A stretch of DNA of 64,000 nucleotides from Candidatus Iainarchaeum sp. (GTDB lineage: Archaea > Iainarchaeota > Iainarchaeia > Iainarchaeales > DTGL01): positions 1 through 64,000 of the forward strand of contig JAOAJX010000001.1 of assembly GCA_026413945.1 (NCBI GenBank). Direction: 5' to 3'. The stretch's first letter is position 1. Each line of letters starts with the position of its first letter. Shown piece after piece: positions 57,608 through 64,000 of this stretch. The notes beneath the pieces were generated by a model that was given only the letters and a program-made list of their open reading frames with translations, was not told the origin of the DNA and did not search any database. The position numbers were made by a program, and so were the translations under genes.

Positions 57608-57763
57608 ATGAAAAAATGTGGAACTTGCAACGTTAGCGTTACTAATGACTATGTGGAGTTTAAATGCCCAAACTGCCTAAAGGCAACCATAATAAGGTGT
57701 GACGGCTGCAGAAAAAAAGGCAAGCTTTACAAATGCCGTGAGTGTGGATTTGTTGGTCCTTAA
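57608..57763 (+). CDS. Small zinc-ribbon protein (DUF1610-like, 51 aa)
   Basis: Below the ORF-track limit; read directly as MKKCGTCNVSVTNDYVEFKC and onward. Four CxxC knuckles are present (CGTC, CPNC, CDGC, CREC), enough for two zinc sites. The spacing matches the archaeal double zinc-finger proteins encoded directly upstream of aEF-1beta in many genomes (HVO_2753-type). It ends 17 bp before the EF-1beta start. It probably has an RNA- or translation-linked role. Confidence 0.88.
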   Translation: MKKCGTCNVSVTNDYVEFKCPNCLKATIIRCDGCRKKGKLYKCRECGFVGP

Positions 57764-57780
57764 AACCAAAAGGTGATTTT

Positions 57781-58038
57781 ATGGCAGAAAACATAGCTGT
57801 TTATAGGATAATGCCAGAAGAGCCGGGTTATGAAAATGAAATAAAGAAAAAGCTTACAGGCATTAAGGTTGCGAATCTTAAAGATATTAAAATAGAGCCA
57901 TTTGCCTTTGGCATAAATGCAATAAATGCTGTTTTTGTTTTAGAGGAGCGCGAAGGTGCTCTGGATACTCTTGAAGAAGAAATAAAAAAAATAAAGCATG
58001 TAAGTGATGTTCGCCTTGAGCATATAAGTAGGATATGA
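57781..58038 (+). CDS. ef1b: Elongation factor 1-beta (aEF-1beta)
   Basis: This is the nucleotide exchange factor for aEF-1alpha. The 85-residue protein has IAVYRIMPEEPGYENEIKKKL, IKIEPFAFGINAINAVFVLEE and a C-terminal strand (SDVRLEHISRI), the complete small alpha/beta domain of archaeal EF-1beta. The ATG at 57781 follows AGGTGAT. The upstream extension in the ORF track is out of character. It is co-transcribed with the zinc-ribbon gene. Confidence 0.95.
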   Translation: MAENIAVYRIMPEEPGYENEIKKKLTGIKVANLKDIKIEPFAFGINAINAVFVLEEREGALDTLEEEIKKIKHVSDVRLEHISRI

Positions 58039-58078
58039 ATGAATTGTAATTTAAAGAATAATTTATAACAATGTTTTT

Positions 58079-60469
58079 ATGATAAAGAAAGTTTTAATTG
58101 AAAATTGGCGCTCACACAAAAGAACCGAGCTAGAATTTGGGAAGGGTAGCAACGTCTTAATAGGGCGCATGGGTGCTGGAAAAAGCAGCGTATTGAATGC
58201 TATTTGTTTCGCTTTTTTTGGCACATATCCTGAGTTGCAACGCAGAGAAACTAACGTTGAAAATATAATCATGAGCAGGCCTAACAAACAAGATTATGCA
58301 AGGGTTGTACTTGACTTTAGCTTTGATGGCAAAAACTATTCTATTGAGAGAAAAATCTACTCTGGCAGCAAGATAAATGAGGCTAAGCTATGCTGTGAGG
58401 GAAAACTTATTGCTGGGCCAAAAGTAAGCGATGTTAACAACGAAATTGAGAAAAGGTTGGGTATTGATTATGAACTTTTCAGCCGTGCGATGTACGCGGA
58501 ACAAAATAATATCGATTATATATTAAAGCTTACTCCAAATGAGAGGAAGATCAGATTTGATCAGTTGCTCGACCTAGAAAAATATGAGAAAGTAAGAAAA
58601 AATGCAGTTACTCTGAGAAACACTCTCAAAGCACTCTCAGAAGACAGAAAGGCAGCCCTTTCTGAGATTAAAGCAATGTTCTCAGAGTCTGATCTTTTGG
58701 CGCTTCAGAGAGAGGTTGAAGAGCTTAAAAAGTTGATTGAACAAAAACAGGCATTGCTAAGAGATATTGAAAAAGAGGTTGAAAAAGCAAAGGAAGATAT
58801 GAATGAGATTATTGAAAAGCAGAAAAAGTATTCGAAACTAAAAGATGAAATAGCACAGCTCAAAGGGCGCATTTCAATGCTTAAGAAAGAAATTGAAAGG
58901 AATGAAAAAATAGTCGGTACAAGCGTTGCTAATCTAAAAAAAGATTCTGTCGAAGCAAAGATTTCCAGTCTAGAAGGTAAGAAAAAAGATCTTGCAAAAA
59001 AAACGGATGAGCTAAATGAGATCAGAGCAAAAATTAGGGAGAGAAAAGCAAGGTTGACGAGTATAATGGAAGAAAACGAACGCTTGAAAGCTGCGATGCC
59101 AAAAGACGCTGCAAGCCCTGAACAAATCATTGAAAAGCTGAAATACAATGAAAAAGTATTTTTTGAGATTGAGTCAGAAATTAAATCTTTAAAGAAAGAG
59201 ACGGTAAAAAGCGAAGAGGAGCTAACAAAAATTAAAGAAAGAGTAGAGGTAGAAAAAAACAAAATTTATGAAGCTCAGGAAAAAATAAAGGCCTTGGAAA
59301 AAGCAGGGGCTTTGTGCCCAACATGTAGCCAGAAGCTTACTGATGAACACAAAAAAAGATTGCTAAAAGAATTCAATAAAATAATTGAGGACACGAACTC
59401 GAAAATAAAAAGTGCAACTGAAATTTCAGAAAAAATCTCTGAGAAAATTAAAGTCTATGAGAATAGATATGACGAGGCTAGCAAAAAGCAGAAGGCACTT
59501 ATTGAAGAAAAGGCTTATTTGCAGAGCCTTAATGAAAAAGCCAAGAGAATACAAGAAAACGAAAATGCTTTGGCTGGTCTTGTTGGCGAGATTTCTGAAC
59601 TAGAGTCAAAAGAAAGAGGCTTTGTTGATATCAGGACAGAGCTTGAAGACCTACAAATAAAGTTGGATTGTGCTAAAGTCGAGCTTGAACTCACAAATTA
59701 TGCTGGTATGCTCACAGAAAGTGAAGAAAAATTAGCACTTGTAGAGAAAGAAATTTTTTCACTGGGATTTGATGAATCGAAAGCGCTCGATATAAAAGCA
59801 AATTTTGAGAGAAAAAATGCTGAAAAACGGGCTTTAGAAGATGCTATAGACTCTAGCAAATCTATTTTGGCTGAGAAAAAGCGCAGGCAGGATGAGTTGG
59901 AAAGAAGAAGTCAACAGATTAAAGCTCTAGAAGGCAAAATAACTGCGAGCGAGATGATGGCTGAGAAGATCCTGCTATTCATAAATGCAATCAAGTCAGC
60001 TCAGGCTGAGCTTAGGGAAACACTTATAGATGCTATAAATCAAGCCATGAATCAGCTTTGGACGAGCATATATCCTTATAGCGATTATTCTGAAATAAGG
60101 CTTTCTGCCTCTGAAACTTATGAGCTCATGGTAAAAAGCAATGGTAATTGGATAAGCGTACAAGGTAATCTTAGCGGTGGTGAGACAAGCGTCGCTGCTT
60201 TGGTTCTCAGGATTTCAACGTCACTCGTTCTTGCCAGGAGCTTAAGGGTTCTTATACTTGATGAACCAACACACAATCTTGATGAAAGAACTATTGAAGT
60301 TTTAAGTGGTTTGGTAAAGGAAATACTTCCGAGATTTGTGGAGCAAATATTTCTTATAACACATGAGAGAGGCATGGAAAAAGCGGCAAGTGCAACATTG
60401 TATATGTTAAGCAAAGATGAGGAGCATGGAAATGTTACAAAAGCAGAGCTTATCTCTTTGATTTCTTAG
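58079..60469 (+). CDS. rad50: Rad50-like SMC-family ATPase with zinc hook
   Basis: This DNA double-strand-break repair ATPase has N-terminal Walker A IGRMGAGKSS, a long coiled coil, a zinc hook (LCPTCSQKL) near residue 420, a second coiled coil, and the C-terminal signature NLSGGETSVAAL with Walker B VLILDEPTHNLDE. At 796 aa it is a typical archaeal Rad50. Its nuclease partner Mre11 is not adjacent or elsewhere in the window, although HerA and NurA lie just beyond. It converges with S17e, overlapping by 4 bp. Confidence 0.93.
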   Translation: MIKKVLIENWRSHKRTELEFGKGSNVLIGRMGAGKSSVLNAICFAFFGTYPELQRRETNVENIIMSRPNKQDYARVVLDFSFDGKNYSIERKIYSGSKINEAKLCCEGKLIAGPKVSDVNNEIEKRLGIDYELFSRAMYAEQNNIDYILKLTPNERKIRFDQLLDLEKYEKVRKNAVTLRNTLKALSEDRKAALSEIKAMFSESDLLALQREVEELKKLIEQKQALLRDIEKEVEKAKEDMNEIIEKQKKYSKLKDEIAQLKGRISMLKKEIERNEKIVGTSVANLKKDSVEAKISSLEGKKKDLAKKTDELNEIRAKIRERKARLTSIMEENERLKAAMPKDAASPEQIIEKLKYNEKVFFEIESEIKSLKKETVKSEEELTKIKERVEVEKNKIYEAQEKIKALEKAGALCPTCSQKLTDEHKKRLLKEFNKIIEDTNSKIKSATEISEKISEKIKVYENRYDEASKKQKALIEEKAYLQSLNEKAKRIQENENALAGLVGEISELESKERGFVDIRTELEDLQIKLDCAKVELELTNYAGMLTESEEKLALVEKEIFSLGFDESKALDIKANFERKNAEKRALEDAIDSSKSILAEKKRRQDELERRSQQIKALEGKITASEMMAEKILLFINAIKSAQAELRETLIDAINQAMNQLWTSIYPYSDYSEIRLSASETYELMVKSNGNWISVQGNLSGGETSVAALVLRISTSLVLARSLRVLILDEPTHNLDERTIEVLSGLVKEILPRFVEQIFLITHERGMEKAASATLYMLSKDEEHGNVTKAELISLIS

Positions 60470-60669
60470 CTCGTTTCTTTTGTTTGTGATAGTTTAATAA
60501 GCCTTGCGATGTAGCTAGCAGTTAGGTTTATTTCAAGTTTGGTAAGCTGAACTCCAAGATCTTTTAAAGAGGCCTTATTTTTTTCAAAATCAGTGGAAAA
60601 TTTGTTAGGATATAGTTCAAGAAGCTCTTTTGCTCTGTTTTTTATTATCCTAGGAACTGCTTTGCCCAT
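60466..60669 (-). CDS. rps17e: Ribosomal protein S17e
   Basis: This is a small 30S protein of archaea and eukaryotes. The segments AVPRIIKNRAKELLELYPNKFSTDFEKNKASL and ITASYIARLI-type helices (here LTASYIARLIKL) are diagnostic. Length is 67 aa. It lies 8 bp downstream of rpoK on the same strand, so they are co-transcribed. Its stop overlaps the convergent rad50 stop. Confidence 0.93.
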   Translation of the reverse strand: MGKAVPRIIKNRAKELLELYPNKFSTDFEKNKASLKDLGVQLTKLEINLTASYIARLIKLSQTKETS

Positions 60670-60677
60670 AAAATCAC

Positions 60678-60881
60678 CTAAATTTCAACTTTTTCAAAAG
60701 TGCCATCAGCATATGTCCTTATCACTGCTATTGGCAAAACTTTCTGTTCAAACTCTTTCTTTGCTACGCTTATTGATGTTTCATCCTTATCTGGTTTTAT
60801 TAGTGGTGGCGCACCTAATGATAATTGTAGTGCACGCGCACCAATAATTCTTGCAATTTCAAATCTTGTGAGCTTTTTCAT
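60678..60881 (-). CDS. rpoK: DNA-directed RNA polymerase subunit K (Rpo6/omega)
   Basis: The 67-residue subunit has the conserved core LTRFEIARIIGARALQLSLGAPPLI followed by VAKKEFEQKVLPIAVIRTYADG, as in Rpo6/omega. GGTG precedes the ATG. An AT-rich, TATA-like segment (AAATATAATTTTTTAA on the minus strand) lies in the 94-bp gap before herA, so rpoK-rps17e probably has its own promoter. Confidence 0.95.
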   Translation of the reverse strand: MKKLTRFEIARIIGARALQLSLGAPPLIKPDKDETSISVAKKEFEQKVLPIAVIRTYADGTFEKVEI

Positions 60882-60975
60882 GGGAACACCGCTAAAAGCA
60901 GATAATATTGAGATGTGTGTGGAAAGGATTAAAAAATTATATTTTTGGTATTTATGCTACAAAAATCGTAAAAAG

Positions 60976-62511
60976 TTAGAGAAAAGAATGTGCTTCATTA
61001 TCGGATTCTAACTTATTCTTCTCAAATTTAATCGCTGCTTCCTCAAGCGTTTGCTCATGCTTTGAAGGCATTGAGCGCCTTTTTCTTACCTTAAAAAATA
61101 AAGGGTAGCCAACAGCCTCACCTATGAGGAGCGCTTCTCCGACATGAAGAGAAGTTATCATGTCCATGCTGATTTGATCTATAGCTTCTGCTGACTGAGC
61201 AATATGTTTGAGATCATAGGGGTTTGTTATCCTGAGGATTATCTTTGTGTTGCATTGACTTAGTGCAGTAGTATCTAGTTGCACAGGTCTTTGTGATATA
61301 AGACAAAGACACGCACCGAACTTGCGCCCTTCTCTAGCAATAGTTCTTATTATGCTACGTGAGATGGCATTCTCTTCCTTTGTCTTTTCTGGGCAAAATT
61401 GATGGCTTTCTTCTATAATGAGTAAGAAGGGCGGAATTTTACCTTTGCATCTCAGACTGAAAAGTTCCTGTGAAAAATAGCAGAGTATCATCTGCTTTTT
61501 TCTCACATCAATAATGTCAGAGAGGTCAACTACTGTTAGCTTACCAGCTTGTGCTATGTTGCTCAAACCTGGCGAGTCTGTCTTTGAAAAAAGGTGCATT
61601 GCATCTAATTCCTCTAGCCATGACAATAGGGCTTCTTTTGTGTTTTCCTGAATTTTGGAATCTTTAATCTCTTTTATCAGATCTTTTAAGTCAAAGGGAC
61701 CGGATCCATCATGCATTTCCTCTTTCAGCTTTAAGAAAGTTTTATCAAAAGTTCTGCGCTGTACTGTGCTAAGGCTTGAAGCAATTATTGAAATTACTCT
61801 TGGACTTAAGTTTGATACTCCAATTCTTATGTTTGATCCTTTAATAAGAACAGTTTTGCTGCTATAATCAGTATAACCTTTTTCTGCTGGCTCAGCAAAG
61901 CTAGTATATTCTCCATGCGGATCGAAGACAACACAAGCGATTCTTCCAAGGTCTTTTTTTCTGTCTAATAGCTCTTCAAAAAGCACAGATGCACAATATG
62001 ATTTTCCTGCACCGCTTATACTCAATATTGCAAGGTGCTTTTTTAGCAATTTTGTCATGTTCAGTATTACTGGCAAATTATTTGCTTCAACATCGCCCAA
62101 ATACAAGCCATTTTTATCCATTTGATAAAAGCTTTCCAAAAGCGAATTATCCGCAGAATAAACCTTGCTTCCTGGCATGGGTGGCACATATACTCTTTTG
62201 GCTTTTTCTTCTGAGAAAATACTGAGAAGCTTTGCTTCTGCAACAGTATACTCCCATTCGCTTGTTGGAAATTGCTCAAGAATTGAAGTTCCTCGCAGCT
62301 CAAATTCCTTAACTGAGTCAGCCCTCTCGAAGTATTTATTTGTTTTGTAGATACTCACAACAAGTGAAAGAATAGTGCCTTCTGGAGAGTTGATTTTAAC
62401 AAACTGTCCTTTTCTCACTTCTTTTGAGGTTAAGACGAAACAAAAGCGCTCAGTGTTGGGTGAATCTGGGGTAGATATTACAATGCCGAGATAATCTTCA
62501 TTCGCGTTCAT
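60976..62511 (-). CDS. herA: HerA hexameric DNA translocase/helicase
   Basis: This FtsK/HerA-type ATPase acts with NurA in DNA end resection. An N-terminal HAS-barrel segment (YLGIVISTPDSPN) is followed by Walker A LSISGAGKSYCASV, FDPHGEYTSF, Walker B FLLIIEESHQFCPE and ACLCLISQRPVQLD. The C-terminus is as in archaeal HerA. I place the start at the ATG at 62511, preceded by GTGGT; a TTG at 62532 overlaps the nurA stop and is possible. It is immediately downstream of nurA. Confidence 0.94.
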   Translation of the reverse strand: MNANEDYLGIVISTPDSPNTERFCFVLTSKEVRKGQFVKINSPEGTILSLVVSIYKTNKYFERADSVKEFELRGTSILEQFPTSEWEYTVAEAKLLSIFSEEKAKRVYVPPMPGSKVYSADNSLLESFYQMDKNGLYLGDVEANNLPVILNMTKLLKKHLAILSISGAGKSYCASVLFEELLDRKKDLGRIACVVFDPHGEYTSFAEPAEKGYTDYSSKTVLIKGSNIRIGVSNLSPRVISIIASSLSTVQRRTFDKTFLKLKEEMHDGSGPFDLKDLIKEIKDSKIQENTKEALLSWLEELDAMHLFSKTDSPGLSNIAQAGKLTVVDLSDIIDVRKKQMILCYFSQELFSLRCKGKIPPFLLIIEESHQFCPEKTKEENAISRSIIRTIAREGRKFGACLCLISQRPVQLDTTALSQCNTKIILRITNPYDLKHIAQSAEAIDQISMDMITSLHVGEALLIGEAVGYPLFFKVRKRRSMPSKHEQTLEEAAIKFEKNKLESDNEAHSFL

Positions 62512-62524
62512 AAGACCACAAACA

Positions 62525-63583
62525 TCAATCAAATGGGCGCCTATTCCTCCTCAATCCAAGCACGTTTGGGCGTATTTTGCAAAATAGTCTATCAATAACT
62601 GCTTGAACTTCTTCGGGTTTCAGGCGTGCGTGAAGATCTGCTTCAAGCAACACTGAAGGATAACTGTATTCACGGTGTCCTTTGCTAAGAAGGTAAGCAA
62701 TACTAGCCGCATTTTCAACGCAACTACTTAAGTTTTCTTTTGAGTTTGCTAAAATTTCGACTCTTAAAGGAACATCATGTTTGCTTGGTCTTATATAAAA
62801 AACAAATATTTTTTCGCAGAATTCTTTTTTTATATCCTTAAGCACTGGGTGCTTAGATGGGTTTTTTGAGTATGGGAAAGCAAACGTGCGTTCTCCCTCT
62901 TCCATAATGTAGCTCAAAAGTGTTGTATCATACACTGGTTCTTCTGAATGTAGCTCTAAGGTATCCTGAAGCATCGTACCTTTTGAATCTTCAACGCAGG
63001 CAACAAGCAATACTTCGTAACTAAGAGAACATTCGTAAAGCTCCTGAAAAAGAGATAGGGTTTTTTCGTAAAGTGGTTTTAGGCAAGAGTTTTTTCCTGG
63101 TTTATCTGCACTTTGTGGAACTATTGAGCCATCAAGAAAGCAAAAATCTGGCCTGAATTGCTTGATTGTATCACAAGCCAAATTTGCTTCCTTTGTAAGG
63201 CGCAGTAGGCTTTTGTTAACCGAAATATCTTCGTTTTGCATTGCTTTTGTACAAATTATTGGCTCTGGCAAGGGAATGGCTTTAGGCAAATATTCGGCAC
63301 GCTCTAAAGAATTATTCTTGTAAGTAAAAACAGCAGCAATAGCTCTGATAAGAACAATCTCCAATGTTGATAAGCTTAGATTTGTGAAACCTGAGTCAAC
63401 GCCAGCAACTTTTGCGCTTAGTCTTTGCTCTTTTATAGGAATGAAAAGTTCTTTATCTGGTAAAGATAACTTATGAATTCTATTTGTTGAATCAAAAAGT
63501 TTTGAAGCCAATGACTTAATCTTGTTTTCTTGTTCTTTTATTAAAAAAATTGCACGATTCAATGTTTCTTCAAAGCATAGCAT
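62525..63583 (-). CDS. nurA: NurA 5'-3' nuclease
   Basis: NurA is the nuclease partner of HerA. The catalytic Asp lies in AKVAGVDSGFTNL, and a second acidic motif in FCFLDGSIVPQ. LEADLHARLKPEEVQAVIDRLF and the C-terminal region fit the family. GGTGAT lies eight bases before the ATG at 63583, which I prefer to the GTG at 63595. It is co-transcribed with herA. Confidence 0.9.
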   Translation of the reverse strand: MLCFEETLNRAIFLIKEQENKIKSLASKLFDSTNRIHKLSLPDKELFIPIKEQRLSAKVAGVDSGFTNLSLSTLEIVLIRAIAAVFTYKNNSLERAEYLPKAIPLPEPIICTKAMQNEDISVNKSLLRLTKEANLACDTIKQFRPDFCFLDGSIVPQSADKPGKNSCLKPLYEKTLSLFQELYECSLSYEVLLVACVEDSKGTMLQDTLELHSEEPVYDTTLLSYIMEEGERTFAFPYSKNPSKHPVLKDIKKEFCEKIFVFYIRPSKHDVPLRVEILANSKENLSSCVENAASIAYLLSKGHREYSYPSVLLEADLHARLKPEEVQAVIDRLFCKIRPNVLGLRRNRRPFD

Positions 63584-63643
63584 AAGATAAATCACACCAT
63601 GAAGATTTTTTTAAGATTGCTTGGCTTGTTTTCCAGTGAATTT

Positions 63644-64000
63644 TTATCGCTTTGTTATCTTGATCAAAACCCTTTTGTTGCTTGTGCCAACATTTTCAAT
63701 TAGAAGTGTGTGCGTTCCTGGGCCAAGATGAAGGTTGCTGTTTATATCGATTGTTGATTTTGAATAATCTAGGCCTGTTTGCACCTTATATACGCTTTCA
63801 GAAGGATAACAAAAAACAGGGTTAATTCTCTTCAGAAATTCGCCTTCTCTGAAAGCATAACGGTTCTTTTCAATAGAATTGTAAGTGCAAGGTCCAAAAA
63901 CGAAGAAAAACTCTTTTCCGTAACCTGGTGTCCAAAAATGAGTTGCATAGAGGTTGAATATATTTGGATTAACATTGGTTATATTTATTTCATAACAGGA
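63644..64000 (-). CDS. Secreted/cell-surface protein, partial (N-terminus outside window)
   Basis: This was read directly; the ORF is open at the window edge and not in the track. The 118 visible residues are beta-rich and aromatic (LYATHFWTPGYGKEFFFVFGPCTYN) and end with a CARDB/Ig-like strand pattern (LHLGPGTHTLLIENVGTSNKRVLIKITKR), typical of extracellular beta-sandwich domains. Three cysteines are present. It lies 60 bp upstream of nurA. The signal peptide, length and family cannot be seen here. Confidence 0.6.
   Translation of the reverse strand, partial: SCYEINITNVNPNIFNLYATHFWTPGYGKEFFFVFGPCTYNSIEKNRYAFREGEFLKRINPVFCYPSESVYKVQTGLDYSKSTIDINSNLHLGPGTHTLLIENVGTSNKRVLIKITKR

Noticed and set aside
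58705-59262. 185-aa antisense ORF opposite Rad50 coiled coil
   Set aside because: It is a shadow of coiled-coil codon composition (Ser/Phe/Leu-rich).
60700-61011. 103-aa plus-strand ORF over rpoK
   Set aside because: It is antisense to a well-recognised RNA polymerase subunit.
1-64000. CRISPR arrays, insertion sequences, integrase/attachment sites, rRNA genes, inteins
   Set aside because: No regularly spaced direct repeats, transposase or integrase motifs, or rRNA-like sequence was seen; MCM, RfcS and other frequent intein hosts are uninterrupted.

Overview
The window is a gene-dense piece of an archaeal chromosome. The evidence is domain-specific: MCM helicase, small RFC subunit, NreA-type repair protein, HerA/NurA and Rad50, RNA polymerase subunit K, ribosomal proteins L15e and S17e, aEF-1beta, Pelota, ABCE1, an Sm-like protein, archaeal CCA-adding enzyme, Elp3, Taw3/TYW3, and two tRNAs with introns at position 37/38. 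The DNA is AT-rich and genes are closely packed, with ATGA overlaps, TTG starts preceded by GGTG/GGAGG sites, and TTTAAATA/TTTATATA-type promoter boxes. Many pilin-like proteins carry class III signal peptides (K-G/A-Q-x-[ST]-x-[ED]), and several enzymes are of bacterial type (ThrRS, iPGM, type II thymidine kinase). I suspect a DPANN-type lineage (Diapherotrites/Aenigmarchaeota/Woesearchaeota-like), but the sequence alone does not settle this.

Layout. 1-3.4 kb: an edge-truncated pilin-like repeat protein, a KaiC-like ATPase and a winged-helix regulator. 3.5-7.9 kb: a tiny membrane protein missing from the ORF track, a lipoprotein, topoisomerase I, an Lrp/AsnC regulator and a membrane protein. 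7.9-10.8 kb: thymidine kinase and MCM. 10.8-17.8 kb (minus strand): a compact type IV pilus locus with a secretion ATPase, two TadB/TadC-like membrane proteins, six class III pilin-like genes (three of them only 52-56 codons and absent from the ORF track) and a prepilin peptidase. 17.9-28.5 kb: ThrRS, NreA, RfcS, a methylthiotransferase, MetRS, LemA/HtpX, tRNA-Ser and a site-2 protease. 28.5-34.4 kb: membrane proteins, a DUF2226-like protein, MinD, Sm-like protein, tRNA-Ala, a 695-aa coiled-coil protein and tRNA-Val.

34.5-41.7 kb: NcsA faces a co-directional run of L15e, MtnA, HD hydrolase, two small membrane/OB proteins, a TctA-family permease, a JAMM protease and iPGM. 41.8-43.7 kb: a second cluster of four overlapping pilin-like genes with no assembly machinery beside it. 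43.7-52.6 kb: a glutaminase-less asparagine-synthetase-like protein, a DUF4139 protein, ABCE1 divergent from Pelota (ribosome rescue), then a minus-strand group: membrane-anchored PD-(D/E)XK nuclease, CARF-like Rossmann protein, winged-helix protein, Elp3 and a secreted protein. 52.7-58 kb: phosphoesterase, Taw3, ThpR, an orphan secretion ATPase, CCA enzyme, tRNA-Arg, zinc ribbon and aEF-1beta. 58-64 kb: Rad50, S17e, RpoK, HerA, NurA and a truncated secreted protein.

Themes: RNA and translation quality (NcsA, Elp3, Taw3, the methylthiotransferase, CCA enzyme, Pelota/ABCE1), DNA replication and end repair, and an unusually large investment in type IV pilin-like surface proteins. The most novel candidates are the Tad/Flp-like micro-pilin locus, the orphan pilin cluster plus orphan ATPase, and the nuclease / CARF-like / winged-helix trio. 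No CRISPR array, insertion sequence, rRNA or replication origin was recognised.
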